From NCBI GenBank assembly GCA_004794785.1, contig SJOL01004536.1:146436-210435 (forward strand): 64,000 bases of DNA, in the 5' to 3' direction. Positions within the stretch are counted from its first letter, which is position 1. Each line of letters starts with the position of its first letter. Under the pieces are notes generated by a model. The model was not told the origin of the DNA. It worked only from the letters and a program-made list of their open reading frames with translations, and did not search any database. Positions 34,190 to 47,384 of the stretch are shown piece after piece. The DNA comes from Opisthorchis felineus (Eukaryota; Platyhelminthes; Trematoda; Opisthorchiida; Opisthorchiidae). The position numbers and the translations under genes are program-made.

Positions 34190-35210
34190 AGGGCTATCGT
34201 GGTTCTCGATCGTTTCAGTCACCTGAGTGCTTTGGGCACGGTAATTTGGTGTTCACTCATCAATCCAACAAAAAAAGCAAAAGCCCTTGATCAGTTACAG
34301 AACATGGGTGTGTGCCGTCAACTTTTGTCCACAGGGGCAAGGTGCCCGGACGGACGATCCTACGCCTACTTAGGTTCAAACCTGTTCCAGCGAGTGCGGT
34401 TTTTGGATGAAAAGTTGCTAGTTTTTTACTTACTTATTTTCTAATAAACCTTTGACTCTGTGGACCGTCAGGCACTATGGCAGTGTCTGTGGAGCCAAGG
34501 TGCACCTCATAAACTCCTAATCTTCTTTAGAGCGCTGTCCGCCCACTTCCGCGGACACATGAAGGTTTACGGGAAGCTGAGTTCACTATATCAAGCGGTG
34601 TCAGGCTGGGCTGTCCTCTTTCACCTTTCCTCTTCAATTTGGTCAATGATATGCTCATGGAAGACTGACGCCCAGCCTCTAAAGCACGTGTGGTCGAAGT
34701 GCTCCCAGGACATTCGCTCACAGATATCCGAGTACGCAGGCGACATAGATTTTGGATATGACGCCACTGTAATGCAGACATTAAATAATCTAAATAATTA
34801 ATTCTGCCTCACGGTTCGGCATATGCTTCACACCTGCAAAGTGCTGCTGCAAGACTGGGTGGGCTCGAACCGATCGAGGTAGTAGGCAAATGTCTACCTG
34901 GGCAGCTGTATCAGTCCTGGTAGTCTAACTAAGGTCGATATTTCCATTCAGATTAGCAAGGAGGCAGCAGCTTTCGTGAATCTGCACCACCTGTGATCCA
35001 GACGTGACATCAGGTTATCTGTCTAGTTTACAATGTTCCGATGCGCTCCAAATTGTTATATTGGTCATAAGCCTGGCTGCTGAGTACGCAACAAACGTTC
35101 AGTGTGTGACCATTGATTTCTTCAGAGCATCGCCCGGGATTGGGCGTGAAAATTTGTTCGTCCCCCAAAGATTACGTAGTATGCACCCACGATTCCAAAG
35201 AGAGTAAAGG
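34190..35210 (+). pseudogene. RTE-like LINE reverse transcriptase relic
   Basis: Across several frames the plus strand follows the RT domain in order: TFDSVDRQALWQCL, VYGKLSSLY, GCPLSPFLFNLVNDMLMED, then EYAGDIDFG (the YADD block, changed to YAGD). After that come CKVLLQDWVGS, YLGSCISPGSL, ISKEAAAFVNLHHL and RRDIRLS, ending near IAR. These are the blocks of the abundant trematode RTE/jockey-type LINE. The frames shift at least four times and several stops intervene. The first Asp block is intact, but the second is damaged. The missing C-terminal part may be the fragment at 37284-37645. Confidence 0.82.
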
Positions 35211-37283
35211 ACTCGAACGGCAGTTAGACAGGTAAAAAGTAGTACACGATTGGTTGGTCACATAAGGCCAGTTCGCAGCCACAGGCGTATGCTATTGAAT
35301 CAGTTCATACTGCCTTTATTCATGTCATGTCAACCGTACGCTAGAGGTTCGCACTCGGGTTGGTGCAACCTACTGAATGCCGTGTGCAGCTAACGCTGCC
35401 TAGTTTCGTGGAATCGAATTTTCCAGGGTGATGACGGGTCTGAGCGTTAACTAACTTGGTCTAAAGCCAAGCAGCTAGTACAATATTCTCCTATCTGAAT
35501 CTAACGTCCCTTTCGAATTTGAAGCTCTTGGGTGAATTTGTGTACTGTTTTACGAGCGGATCATCGATGTGCTTTTGTTGCGCGCATGGCTATGATACAA
35601 TGAACCTCATCTCGCATTGTCATAGACCACTGAATTTCCCTTCCGCGATCTGAGCCCGTGAATCAATGAAATATTCGGTCGATCGTTTATTTGGATGTTT
35701 GCTCTTTGAGATATCGACCACCGGCTATGCAGTATTACTTGTGAGAAGGAATTTCGCGCTGCATCCTCTGTACTCTGTCCAACGCTCCTGGCACCACCAC
35801 CAAATGGGAAAGTTTTGTTTTTGTCATTTCTTTATCCGCTTCCCAAACAGACAAATTTGACTACACCTGAGTACGACTGCACTTGTTTTCGCTCTCTGAG
35901 TCTAGGCACTTCAGATCCTGGTAGTTACAAAACACGTGATTAAGAAAGGGCCTTGGGACGAAGGAATGTATTAAGCGTGAGTAGAGTAAGGCCAAAATTT
36001 ATAAGAAAAGCCACGACTCTCCCTAAGGGGATTAACCTACTTGCATAATACAGGCCTTCCAAGAGCACAAAACGTGATTAATAAACTAAGTACCTAGGTA
36101 ACGAGAAAGCATTGCGAACTGTTGTGAGACAAAATATTATATGTATTTATTACATCTAATATATCGTTGGACAGGTTAAAAGCCCTGACATATTTCTTAT
36201 CTGTTAACCTCCACAATGGGTGGTCGAGCTAGAAAAAGAAACAAAAAATTACCTTTAGTTTATTAATATGCATTCACATGGCTAGACAGAAACTCGGAGG
36301 CATGAAGACCAGCGTAAACGAAACTACCAAACTTAAATACTTTGGCTTTAACGGAAATTTGCACCGCACTTGTTGGAACACTTGGTGTAGAGCGCATCAG
36401 TTCACAACGGAGCACACGGCAGTACTGCATCGTGCAAACAAGGGCACACCACCGCAGATCGACCGAGTAGGTAATCGTGCAGTGACTATTAACCGATCGT
36501 TCGCAGTGGCATTCAGCTTTGATGGATCAGCCACTGGGTTCCCAAAACCTGTACTGCCTTCGGTAGATTGATTTTCCTCAAGTGAAGATACAGACACAGA
36601 AAATTCACGAGTCTATAGATTTGTGCTTGGAGCAGTTCTTTCTGGTCTCACCACAGGTTTGGTGCAGAACAGAGAAAAGGGATGCGACATGTGGAGGAAA
36701 TATATAATCAAAATTACTGAGGCACGAAGCTACGAACGGATGGCCTTCACCTCCCATTCAAGCCTCGAACTCCAGTCGGTTGATTACCACAACCATAATG
36801 GGTCTGCAGTTTGAACAGATAAAACTAAGAAGACTTTAAATGTCAGTACGAAGTAAGGCATCAAACCACTTCCTCTAGCGACCAAGCTATTCAAATAGGT
36901 AGCTGCATGGATGTTAACTGAGGTCTTTGGCTCGGTTTTCGCAATATACAGCAAGTCCGTGCTGAGATCTAACCAACCAAGAACCACGGGGCTGTAGTGG
37001 CTTTGCCCAGCAAGAAACACGAGAGCAGTATATGCACGGAGTGACTACTTTCACGTTACTGAAGAGAACGGTGAGTTTATTCAACCGTTCACGGAGCTGA
37101 TTCACTTGGCTGCATTTTTTGACGGGTTGTTTCAGGAAACGGAATTTTAATCTTCTGAAGCTCGTAGCAAATGCAAGGCGCAGTGAGGAAGTGCTAAAAT
37201 GAAGATAACTTGTCGGCCGCATTTTGAATTTACACAAGATTTCTTTCAATGAGCTATATCAAGTACCTGCGTCCACAAATGCT
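35211..37283. other. About 2.1 kb separating two halves of an RTE-like LINE
   Basis: No transposase or RT motif was recognised. The open frame 36278-36571 is unidentified. The interval lies where about 15-30 codons of LINE sequence would be expected, so it may be a later insertion into the LINE, or the two LINE pieces may be independent. Confidence 0.35.
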
Positions 37284-37812
37284 GTCCCACTAACTGATAA
37301 CCGCACGGTACAGGGATTTCATGTTGAGACAAGTAACAAGTTTCCAGACGTCCTAATAAATCAGAAGCTGCGTTGGTTGGGACATGGGTTGCGTATGCCT
37401 AAACATCGTTTGCCGAAGAAAGTGCTGTTTTCCATGCCCAACTCAGAGTGGCGGAAGCATAGAGGTGGCCAACCCTTGACCTTGCAGAGGGGTATGAAGG
37501 AGATTACGAAACGTTCTACTCGCGTCCCTGGATGGGAAACGCGTGATCCCCATTGCACCTGGTTGGAGACATTGCAAGATATGGCTGCCAACCGATGTCA
37601 GTGGCGTTCTTGTTGTCAGTTTCTATTCAGATTGCCTGAATGAGTGTCTGGAGGTGTAGGGATCTCGGAATGATTGTAGTAAGGTAGCATTGAGTACCTT
37701 CCCCGTCCATCTTCATTCTTTTCTTCACAATAAGTCCTTCAAATAAATCATAGTTGTACGGCAGTGAAGCATCGGTGTTGAACACTGTCATGTTGTCGAT
37801 GATGATGATGAG
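37284..37812 (+). pseudogene. RTE-like LINE C-terminus and 3' UTR
   Basis: The frame ending at 37643 reads LRWLGHGLRMPKHRLPKK, then [24 protein letters not shown] and [20 protein letters not shown]. This is the characteristic C-terminus of the trematode RTE-like LINE polyprotein. The first ~20 codons are not LINE-like. The 3' UTR contains CGGCAGTGAAGCATC, shared with the LINE at 47.4 kb. It ends in a GATGATGATGATGAG run at 37799-37813, typical of the simple-repeat tail of these elements. Confidence 0.85.
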
Positions 37813-39238
37813 ATTAATAAACAAATCAAATCAAGAAACGGCTACCACAAAAAGTCGAATCAGGAGGTCAGATGTGAGCTAGAAGCATAGTCCATTCAAC
37901 GCAAGAACACACAACTCAGTCTCTTTGCGATGCCGAATTCATTAGACCGCTAACGATCAGGGAAACACTTGAGCTTTGATAACACTCCCATTACCGTTCT
38001 GGACGACCCGGGCAATGGGAAACACATTCCTGAAGGGCTTGTTAACAGGTGAATTTTGCCCGGCTGAGTCCTGAGAACAGTTGGAACATCTCAATAGTGG
38101 TTTTCTTTAGCGCAGATTACTCACGTCTAGCGGGCTCGGAAAACAAAACCTATCCAAAAAGTGATCGTTCGATTCGCGTAAGACTCAGACACTCCTTGGT
38201 AAAACAGACAAACGAATTTATCCGCAAAAAATACACTCACGGTTGTACGATTCTGAAACGGTCAGCGGTGCAAGGAATTTCCACCAAGTGATGGTCCGGA
38301 ACCTGACCGCCGCCAAATGCGAACCGGTAGTTGCGCGCAGGCCTGCACAAAATTACCGGTCAACCTACACAGAAGCAGATAGGCGACAAGAAAAAAAGTA
38401 AGAACCCTTGAAAAGAACATGTGACAGTCGACATACGTGCACCGATGACACAAACATGCGGTGGCAGTAACATTACATGTTCTCAACTCACTGTCGCCTG
38501 CTTCATTCATGTGTAACTGCTTTGATGTGATCAAGTTCTATGTGGGTGAATCAGCCTTGATTCGACCCTAATTTCTAAACAAAATGAAATACAACAGTCC
38601 TCCCAACAACGACCACATGAAGGTATCTCCGGGAAACAGCATAGAAGCATTCTAGGGCTTCTTTAACTCTTAGCTAATTAATTACAACCTTTACGCTGGA
38701 TCTTTTGACGTCTCTTCGACTTAGATAAACCAGCACGTGACGTTTGTAGTACAGGAACATCTCACTTCTCTCAACATGGACGTCTCAAAACCTGGATTAG
38801 TCGGCTAGATTGTCGATGAGAAAAATCAGCCTTCATCGAGAGTGAGCTCAAAACACATGTAAACTATTGGACCCATCATCGGCTGCTCGGAACCGAGCAG
38901 CCGGAACCGGGATAAGTTGGTGGTTCTAGGATAAGTTTCTATGGCAAGCGAGGAGTAAATTGGCAGCAGTTGCAATTTAGCCTGCGTCCTAAAGCTGAAA
39001 ACTGAAGGACTCAAAGAATATCCCAGGTCTCGTAGGCGAAGGGAACTCTTCATTCGGAAGGTGGGGATGGTCGCCCAACTGTCAAACGTGAGGTCCAAAA
39101 TTATCTGAATTTCAGATGCATCAGTCACGTCTGCATGCAGCACCTAAAATGTACCACTGATTTTCGTTTTCTGATAGTCCCACCGTATCTGGGCGGCACC
39201 TCTGGTCACCTACTGACTTTTCGAACACTTTCCGCACA
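37813..39238. other. Unassigned intergenic DNA
   Basis: No supported feature. Short open frames only. Confidence 0.4.
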
Positions 39239-39392
39239 GAGATGGCTCAGTGGTTAGAGCACGAAGTTACTGATCGCAAGGTCCGTGGTTCGAATCCGAC
39301 CTCTGTCTAGGCTTGGGAAACCTGGCAGTATCCCAGCCCCCGTGCTTTCTTCTGGTGGCAGTTAGGCACCGAAAGGGTGCTATAGCTGAACG
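39239..39392 (+). repeat. tRNA-derived SINE (first family)
   Basis: The head carries an A-box-like TGGCTCAGTGGTTAGAG and a perfect B box GGTTCGAATCC (39287-39297). The body reads AACCTGGCAGTATCCCAGCC and ends CACCGAAAGGGTGCTATAGC. RNA polymerase III transcription is expected from the boxes. No complete cloverleaf with matching acceptor stem exists, so it is not a tRNA gene. Confidence 0.85.
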
Positions 39393-39552
39393 AAAGAGCG
39401 ACTTGCATCACGCCTTGGACAAACGAAATGACGTCACGCCGACACCAAATGTGTCAGGCTGCAACAAGGGCCCTGGTCTTCTCGATCGACAGGTACTTCA
39501 GACGTTAGCTACGAAAGGTCAGCGGTGGTAGCGTAAAGACATCCGAGAATTT

Positions 39553-39657
39553 TAATGGAGATTTCGTCCTGTAATTGTAGTCAATCTATGCTTTCCATCA
39601 GTGCTTCTCGGCTTTTCAGCATAGACTGGCTTCATTTACAGGACGAAATCTCCATTA
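39553..39657. repeat. MITE-like hairpin: ~40-nt arms, 25-nt loop
   Basis: The outer 22 nt (TAATGGAGATTTCGTCCTGT...) are mirrored almost perfectly at the right end. The inner part of the arms also pairs (AGTCAATCTATGCT with AGCATAGACTGG). The ends read TAATGG...CCATTA. It lies 160 bp beyond a SINE. A miniature inverted-repeat element is the simplest reading. Confidence 0.8.
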
Positions 39658-41356
39658 CAGATTAGTTTGTTCATTTCTTTGACTGGATAATTTGAGTCAT
39701 AGTTAACTGGGTTTGACTTCATCCATTTGTGCAGTATCAATTCACACACTATAGGCACATGTAAATTCATGCAGTCAGAGTATACCTTACCCAAATTTCG
39801 GAGGTTCTGTTTCAGAGACCCTCAAGGAAAGACAATATCACCAGCGTATTGGGTGTCAGGAAGTAAAGAATAAAAGTGGGAATGAACATGCAGAAATCCT
39901 GAATCCGTTGGACCAACAAATCATGGATGTATAGGCCATTCGCCCATGGTTATCAATGAAGTGGCTGAGTTGAAAATCCTGGAGTAAAAGAACACACTTG
40001 GCGACTTTGGTTGCAGAATAAATTAGTACCCGGACGCATCTACTGTATTTATGGCCAGATGAAAAGTGGTTATACATCAGCATGGTGAGCAATTATGGTT
40101 CCAAAGAAAGGAATTCCTGTAAAATCATTTCTAAAAAGAGTTGTTCCGAGGCCTAAATATGAGCGCGCTTGGTTTAATCAATAGATTAGAGTAGCAAATA
40201 CTGTGCTAAGATGTCACCAACAATATATGAAGTCTCATCTCCACACACACAACGAACACATTCAATAGGCTTTCTGTAGGAATGTCATTGGCCTCAATAG
40301 CTAGGCCCCAGAGACACCATAGGCCACGTGGTTCTGCAATGGGTACCACGTGCTAGCAACGCACAAAAGTCCCGAATAATGGCCAGAAGCGAGGAATGTT
40401 GCGATCAAATTGGTTCCGGGATCGATTTTACAAACAACGTTGGTGGAGCTGAACTCGGGACAGCTTACTAGTAGCTGAATTTGAAGCTGGAGTCACCATA
40501 GTCCCACAAGTATTTGATAAAAGCAAGAAAACGAGACTAGCTTGAAAGATAACTGAAAAATGAGCGCACAACGATGATACTTTGGGGAACTAGAGGCGTT
40601 GGACTCGAAGTAAATGAGGATAGCCAAAAAAGAGTATGACTTGGTTACCCCAACAGCTAGATGACAATCGGTTGTCGTATACGCTAGTCTGCACTTTTGA
40701 TTCCCGGAGCCACAGCATGCTAGCTATGTTGGAGAAAATCCTATGTGATAACTACTGACCAACGTCAATTGCGTCTGCACATATCCGATTAGGATATCAA
40801 AGCCTTACGGTACCGTTAGGCGATAGCTGCTTCCCAACACATCCAGAATGAAGAATGATAGAAACACACGAGTACGTGTCGAGGTCATCATCCAGTCTCC
40901 AGTGGCTCACTTAACAATTACTTTCACATTCGATCCCAAACCAGAGATTGCCAGGGCTCAAAACAGCCGAAAGCATATGAACCTATGACCAGCAGCTGGC
41001 ACCACTGTTAAGAAAGAAACACATTTCGACAACAAAACCCGGAAGTTCCAGGCAGCGGAAGAAAATTCCACTAACAGGTGGTAAGTCGGCAACAGAAGTG
41101 CTATCTGCGACAAAACGATAGCTGCCACCGGTGAAACTTGGCCGTTTTTACTCATCCTAACTACGACGAACCGACGCAAATTAACCGTTGAAACATTAGC
41201 GTCATCTTCACCTCCGCGTACCAATACTGCGTTCTACTAAAACCAAACGAGTAAAGCCTCATTTGTTCGTTTCTTTCAGCTTCATCTGACGGATATACAT
41301 GAAGTTAAAAACCGGTCATCCGAGAAGGGACGAATCAACTGCGGCAGCCTTTCGGT
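39658..41356. other. Unassigned intergenic DNA
   Basis: No supported feature. Confidence 0.4.
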
Positions 41357-41482
41357 GCACAGATGCCAGTGTGTGGGCTGAGACGCTGTAAGGTTACAAA
41401 AGCCGAAGCTAGAGGAGTTGAAAGCCAGGGCTAGGATTGAGGAATGGACCTTCCAGTCAGTAGCCTCTAGGCTAAACTGCAG
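41357..41482 (-). repeat. Degenerate tRNA-derived SINE (first family)
   Basis: On the minus strand it runs from a head remnant TACTGACTGGAAGGTCCATT through a region near AGCCCTGGCT to GCACCGAAAGG at 41357-41367. Both pol III boxes are damaged. Confidence 0.6.
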
Positions 41483-41915
41483 AGCTATGTCAAATTCCCC
41501 TTCCAAGAGCGGGAAGAGAGTGGATCTCGGAGCACACGTTGTTAAGGGAACGGGTGACAGTATCATTCCCAACCCGGTGACGAGCTTTCCATACGATTGC
41601 TAGCTAGCTTTTTTGCGTTGAAATCTACCTCAAACTGACCACTTGATTGTGCAGTGTTCAGATTGTTTTTAGGATTACATCTTTTTTTACTATGTAAAAG
41701 TATGAAGCGACAAGCACCAGTGACAAAGTGAAGCACACGCTCAACAAGTGACCGCGACACAGTGCAACCTTGGACGCCGACTGCGTACAAAATCAGGTAC
41801 TTTAGTTGAATTCTTCAACCATCCTTATATCCCTCGGCAAATGTAACCTCGCTCTGCCCGCTGAAGTCTGAGTCATCGCAAAACAAAATGACGCTCCGGG
41901 AAATTTGAGGTGGGC

Positions 41916-42096
41916 GAGATGGCCCAGTGGTTAGAGTGCGAATTTACTGATCGGAAGGTCCGTGCTTCGAACCCGACCTCTGCCTCTCGACTTCCCCTGT
42001 CTAGGCTTGGCAACCTGGCAGTATCCCAGCCCTCGTGCTTCCTTTGGGTGGCATGGTAGCTAGGCACCGAAAGGATGTTACAGCTCAACGATTATC
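41916..42096 (+). repeat. tRNA-derived SINE (first family)
   Basis: GAGATGGCCCAGTGGTTAGA begins the head; the B box reads GCTTCGAACCC. The body matches the family (GGCAACCTGGCAGTATCCCA) and ends GTTACAGCTCAACGATTAT. Confidence 0.85.
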
Positions 42097-43024
42097 TAAA
42101 TTTGAGGTATTTATCCTACATAGCTGCACTTATCGAATTTTCTTGATTGCTCTTCCTTGCAGGTGCAAACTTACTTTTATCCACACGATTGTAGTACATT
42201 GCTTTGATACCCAGCTCTGGTTTGTCTGAAACACGTGACGTTAGTGACTGACCCCGATATACATTGGATGTGAGCCAAGTAGCATGAGAAATCACTTAAC
42301 CACTGCCAACCAACCTAAACCCGTAGGAATAGGACCAGAAGACATGTATATAACCACCCGATGCCTATAACTGTTTGAAACGTGTCATAGTACCAACACA
42401 CACTCTAGCTGCACGACTGAACAAGAAAAAACGAAATTTGTGAGGATGAATCAACTGGCTCTAACATCATGAGTCAGTGATTTAGAAATCTGGAGCCGAA
42501 GTTCCACTCACCCCGGCTGACAGCCACTAATTTAAAGCAGCATTCAAATGTGACGTACGCAAGATTGCTCTATGATGACAGCAAGATAGATAAAATCGCA
42601 TTATTGAGCTTCTTCAACGTATGCACTCTAATTTGCATATAATTCATCATTCTGATTACATTGTCTTATTTTGCTCTCTATTTTACAGTATCAAAAGAGT
42701 TGGTCTCATTCCTAACAGCATCTCTTAATTCATTCAACTTTTTGCGGCTTGGGGACTGCCGCCTGCGCAGGCCGGAAGAGCTTTGAGTCACAGCGCATAT
42801 CTATGGTCGAACAAAAGCATCAAAGTACGAGGGCAGGGGATGCCAAGCTCAGAGGTCACGTGGGAATCGACGAACCAGGACACAGGATAGCAGAGCAACT
42901 AAATGAACCGCCCGACCGAACAACCAACCGTGATCGAAGGTCAACCCCGGCTAGCAGCACGTATATTAACACACACGCAACACTACTCAACGCACAACCA
43001 CCAACCCATCGCTACGCTCCCTAA
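42097..43024. other. Unassigned; possible decayed element upstream of a foldback copy
   Basis: The open frame 42749-43024 contains NRDRRSTPASSTY, faintly like the C-terminal 'NRD.G..L...Y' of PLE GIY-YIG proteins. That match is too weak to call. It runs directly into the foldback-family repeat. Confidence 0.25.
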
Positions 43025-43143
43025 CAACGCACTGATGACGTCACCTCGATTGGTGATGAAACGTTTGCAATCAAATTGTCCAGCTCAGCGAACAAACCAA
43101 CGACCAACTAGGCTACCTGAGCTACTAAAATTTTCCTCTATAG
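43025..43143 (+). repeat. Foldback-family repeat, single arm, hammerhead-like core
   Basis: CTGATGA (43032-43038), one extra C, GTCACC/GGTGAT paired across the loop TCGATT, GAAA (43058-43061), then ACGT as a minimal self-complementary stem III. GCA/TGC gives only three pairs of stem I. The element ends CTACCTGAGCTACTAAAATT and TTCCTCTATAG, the same border as at 29690-29710. Confidence 0.65.
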
Positions 43144-46100
43144 TGATGCTCGGTCTTATGTCATCATAGTTCGGGCAACTGATGGTTATCTCCGAATTTA
43201 CATCGGCGTCAAAGGTTTGCGTATAGAACGGCACTAGACTCCGTGCGAACCACTTGCGGTTTACCTGCTGTGAGCAGGTGTGCAATGGATCAACCACGTA
43301 GCCTGAAAGTCCGTTTCGCATGCCATATATAACGCCACGATACTGCAGGGTCATTAGGAACATCAAAAATGACTTAGCGTGAACTGTCTACGCCAGTGTT
43401 CGCAACCGTGAGGGCAGTTTCGGCTCTAAGGTTATTATAGTAAGTACTTGCCCACTTAAACCGACAGCGCCAGTGGTCGCTTTAGCATGGGGTCGATCAC
43501 TATTCTGAAATCACTAATCGATAACCTATGTCCAATTTTTATGAAAAGAAGTAAAGGCAAAACAAAGTATTTATTAATTTTTGGACTCACAAACAAGACT
43601 TTTGACATCTTAATTTATTCAAACAGTCATTACACTGACTTAGTTGTGTCTCGATGTTCGAGAGCAAGCATACTATCACTCACTACATGAAGAGTCATAC
43701 ACCCCAGTCTCAATCGTGACAACACCGACTGCCCCACTCAGCTTCATCCAACTGGTCGTTGGAGGCACACCAATGATGAAGCTCAACCGAATCGTGTTCA
43801 GTCATTGGTCCGCATCTTCTGCAAGCTGCAAATTGAACCCATCCCTGATAGTATGTCCTAGTACCGTGATGGACAGTCTGACACTCCAAATTGTACATTG
43901 TTGGGGGACCGGGGTGGGAAGCACAAAGTCAAGAGCATTGCGACAATATCAATAGAGGTGCGTTCTCTTGTTAAAAAATAGATAGACCACATTTATAGGG
44001 AAATATCGGTAGTGTCACAGCAAGGAAATTCGATACTTTTAATGTCGTCCCAAATGAAGCCTGAGGCGGCTTTCGTACAGAAGCTTCAACTGAGACTCAC
44101 CTGGTTATTCGCCAAAAAACTAAATCCGCAAACGACTGTCTCGTTTTTTACTGACCTTGAACCCCGCCTTTTGCCTGTTGGTTTGCATGTGTCGACTCAA
44201 ACGAAGAGGCTGTAACAAACAAATGACCTATTTCGCTCACGACACACTTGCAACATAGTAGGGGACTATAGTGATCAGGTTTTTACTAAAGCTCCAGAAA
44301 ACTCGAGTTTCAGGTTAGCCTCACATGTTGTAGTACAGTTGTGGGTTTCACCTGGGAAACTTTCTCGATAAATGCAGCGTGCAATGTAGCGCAAGTTGCT
44401 TGGATATAAACAGACGAAGCAGGGCATTCGCTCACTGTAAAGGTGGAAAGTGAATAACCTTTTCGCAAACGTCGATGTAGTCAGTTGCACGTATGGAGAA
44501 AAGATCATGCTAAAACTATAGCACGAAAATTTTCAGGAAATTTCTTGACCATCCGCATATAATTTCGAAGTGTTTAGTGCACGTGATGTCAGTAATTACC
44601 GCCGCTAAACATATCTACACTTTCTGGTGCCGGTGATATCCCCCTACCATGTTTCATACCTGTGATTCAAAGTTGTCTCTTGTCTTTCTATCCTTTTGCT
44701 TGGGAAACTTCCAAAACACGGATCCTTAATTGGTTCGGGACAACTAGCTCCACAACTCTGTCGCTCTGGAGCCAACCTTCATCAAACAACTACCTGTTCT
44801 TGAAAATAGCGGCAATACATGAAAAGTACAGAAAGCAATTGTATTGCAGATTTGGCGATTTTTGTGAGCCAGCTTCTCGCCTCCCACTTCTGAGGGATGC
44901 GTCTAACCCTGGGTTCGTATGTCTAGAGGATATTATGAAGCTGATCAAACCCACAGTGTATGGAATGTCACTATGGTCATGTCCGACCTTTCTCAACTAA
45001 AAACACTGAAATTCCATATGGGTCTAACTAAGCATGGATAATTATTGGACATACGGAAAACTTATAAACGGGCGGAAACGTAAAAATATTACAACGGTGA
45101 AAAACACCAGCACGGATAAAAACAAGTAGAAATCTTACTCTTGATTGTCGAGATACATGATTCTGGTACAAATGCCACAAACTCTCCACCTGGTTCGTGT
45201 TCTCAGACCTTGATTTTCGCCTCCGATTTCTCGGGCGTACAATAAAATCAAAACATCTTAACGCGCCCTAGCATGAATATCCGGACGTTTTCGGCAGCTC
45301 TCGAGGAAACACTGCGATACGTCCATCCAACTAAACAAATACAATGGTCTCCTAAATCGTCCCCTATCAATAGGGACCTTCCTCTAAATGGACAACTTCG
45401 TCTAGGCTCCGTGAGCTTTACCGCTGTTCGTTTCTAGAACATATTACAAATATAATGGTGGGAATCGGATATCTTCCACAGTTTATTAGAAAGCACTACG
45501 TCCTAGCAGTGGCACGGTACCCAAAGAGATTGTCTTCATAGAAGGGGACAATACAATCACTGGAATAACCAAACGTCTAGCCTCAGCGCTGAAGAGGACG
45601 CACAACGATGCGGCGGTCCGGCACAACGGTTACCGCTACCATCAATCAAGAGAAATAAATTTATTGGCACCGATTCCAACCAGTTCGTAAAGTTACATAG
45701 GTGTCCAAGTGCTCCAACGAAGAAGTACGTACCCCTCTGGGCGCGAAATCGGGGGGCAGTCGAAAATCCGACAGGCCTTCCTGAGCGTCTACCATTAGTA
45801 ACTGATTGACTGACACCTCTTGGCCATAAGTCACTGGGTTGGTTTGACTTCGGCATTCACTGTTCAACTTAGTTACTGGAACTCGCATGTTCCGAAGGCC
45901 ATCAAGGCTGCGGCGATAAATTGACCTCCCTGTGCGTCCGAAAGAGAATCGACGTAACTCCGGACTTAGCAAGGGTTTTGTAGCTATCTTACAAGTAGAC
46001 AATCAGACCCTATACACATGACTGTCCCCAGACTGTTGTAGAGAGAATTCCGTTTTTTTGGTTACTAGCCGTATGGTGCTGACCAGCCAACACGAAATGC

Positions 46101-46930
46101 TTACATCTACCAGCTTCCTAGTGTTATTAAAAACGCTGGTTCCCCGAAAAGATACGGAAGATCCCAGTAAATTCGGTCCCGCTACTCCCAGACAGAAATC
46201 GGGAAATGCGAACACAGCTTGACATGGCATCTGATTTCTGCTTACTCACGTTGAGCCAAGATGTTTAGGAGTCAAGTTCAGCCTCACTGTTTACTTCCGA
46301 TGGGCGTTTCTCATGCTGCCTAGTAAACCTGACAACTGAACTTTATTCACAAATGTTTAGTATCATGGCTTACCCGAAGCATAATAAACAGTGAGATGTA
46401 CCGTAAAGAGTAAGCCCAACCGCCCAACCCTGCTAAGCAGTCCTTAGAGGACTAGGTTATCAGAAATATTAGGTAAAACGGGGATCGCCCCAAATAGTTG
46501 ATTGAGAAGGCAACACAACTAGACTAACCCTAAGCTGTTGACGATTTTTGATGTAAAGATTAGCGTCACCAGAAGTCGGGATATTTTTACCTGCTTAGGT
46601 CATTTGCATCTTCGTCCACACAATCGCAGTCGTAGACATGGAGTATTATTATTTTTCCGGCTGCCGAGTAGGCTTATTGTTCTGGAAAATTTTATTACAA
46701 GCAAACCTTCATTGTAAACTAGGTCCCACTTTAAAACCGGCTGGCAAGTGAACTCTCCATTACTCTGATTAGGCAGGCATGGAATAGTACCAGTATTTAG
46801 ACAATTTAGATCACGTTTGGCCCACTAATTATATCATCAGCAAACAAGACAAGGTGAATGTTGTTATACTGCGTCCGGATAAGAGTGAGTGATCAATTTG
46901 AGTAATATGCAGCAACAAAACGAACATCCG
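43144..46930. other. Unassigned intergenic DNA
   Basis: Several open frames of 75-113 codons (for example 43644-43955, 44662-45000 and 45661-46002) lack any recognisable domain or mutual arrangement. No repeat was identified in 3.8 kb. Confidence 0.35.
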
Positions 46931-47070
46931 TTCAGCTGTATCACCCTTTCGGGGCATAACACTAAGGCTGTAATACTTCCACGTTGCCCAAATCTAAACC
47001 GCAGCATTCGGGACACCGAGAATGGACCCTCCGGTCAGTAAGTTCGCGCCACAAGTACTGAGCTAAACCG
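46931..47070 (-). repeat. Degenerate tRNA-derived SINE (first family)
   Basis: On the minus strand it reads from TACTGACCGGAGGGTCC through TTGGGCAACGTGG to CCGAAAGGGTGATACAGCTG. The middle is diverged and the B box is lost. Confidence 0.65.
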
Positions 47071-47384
47071 ATTACTGGTTTATCGAAAAATCTACACTTA
47101 ATAGTTTATCGTAACGTTCCCCATGTAATAAGTCTGCAATGATAAGTCAAACAGCTGGAACCGAGGTAAGTAGAAGGAAACTGATTTTACGACTGGAGAG
47201 GACCAAGAGTGCCTGTTCCAAGGAATAGGATTTCATTAGCATAGTTGGCATTGAGGCCGCTTGACGTCACTCGTACACTTATTCCAGCTGGGTCGCGTCT
47301 ACTTGTATCCTGTTCGGAAAAGGAAGCATTTCTCGGAGTAAATTCAAGCAGCGTGGGCTGGCATGGCAACTAAGGACTTCATCA
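47071..47384. other. Unassigned gap between repeats
   Basis: Nothing supportable was seen. Confidence 0.4.

Noticed and set aside
39243..39297. Functional tRNA gene
   Set aside because: A and B boxes are present, but there is no acceptor stem or full cloverleaf, and the sequence recurs with a common body as a SINE.
42749..43024. PLE GIY-YIG C-terminus upstream of a foldback copy
   Set aside because: Only a faint NRDR-type resemblance was seen, with no GIY or YIG motif.
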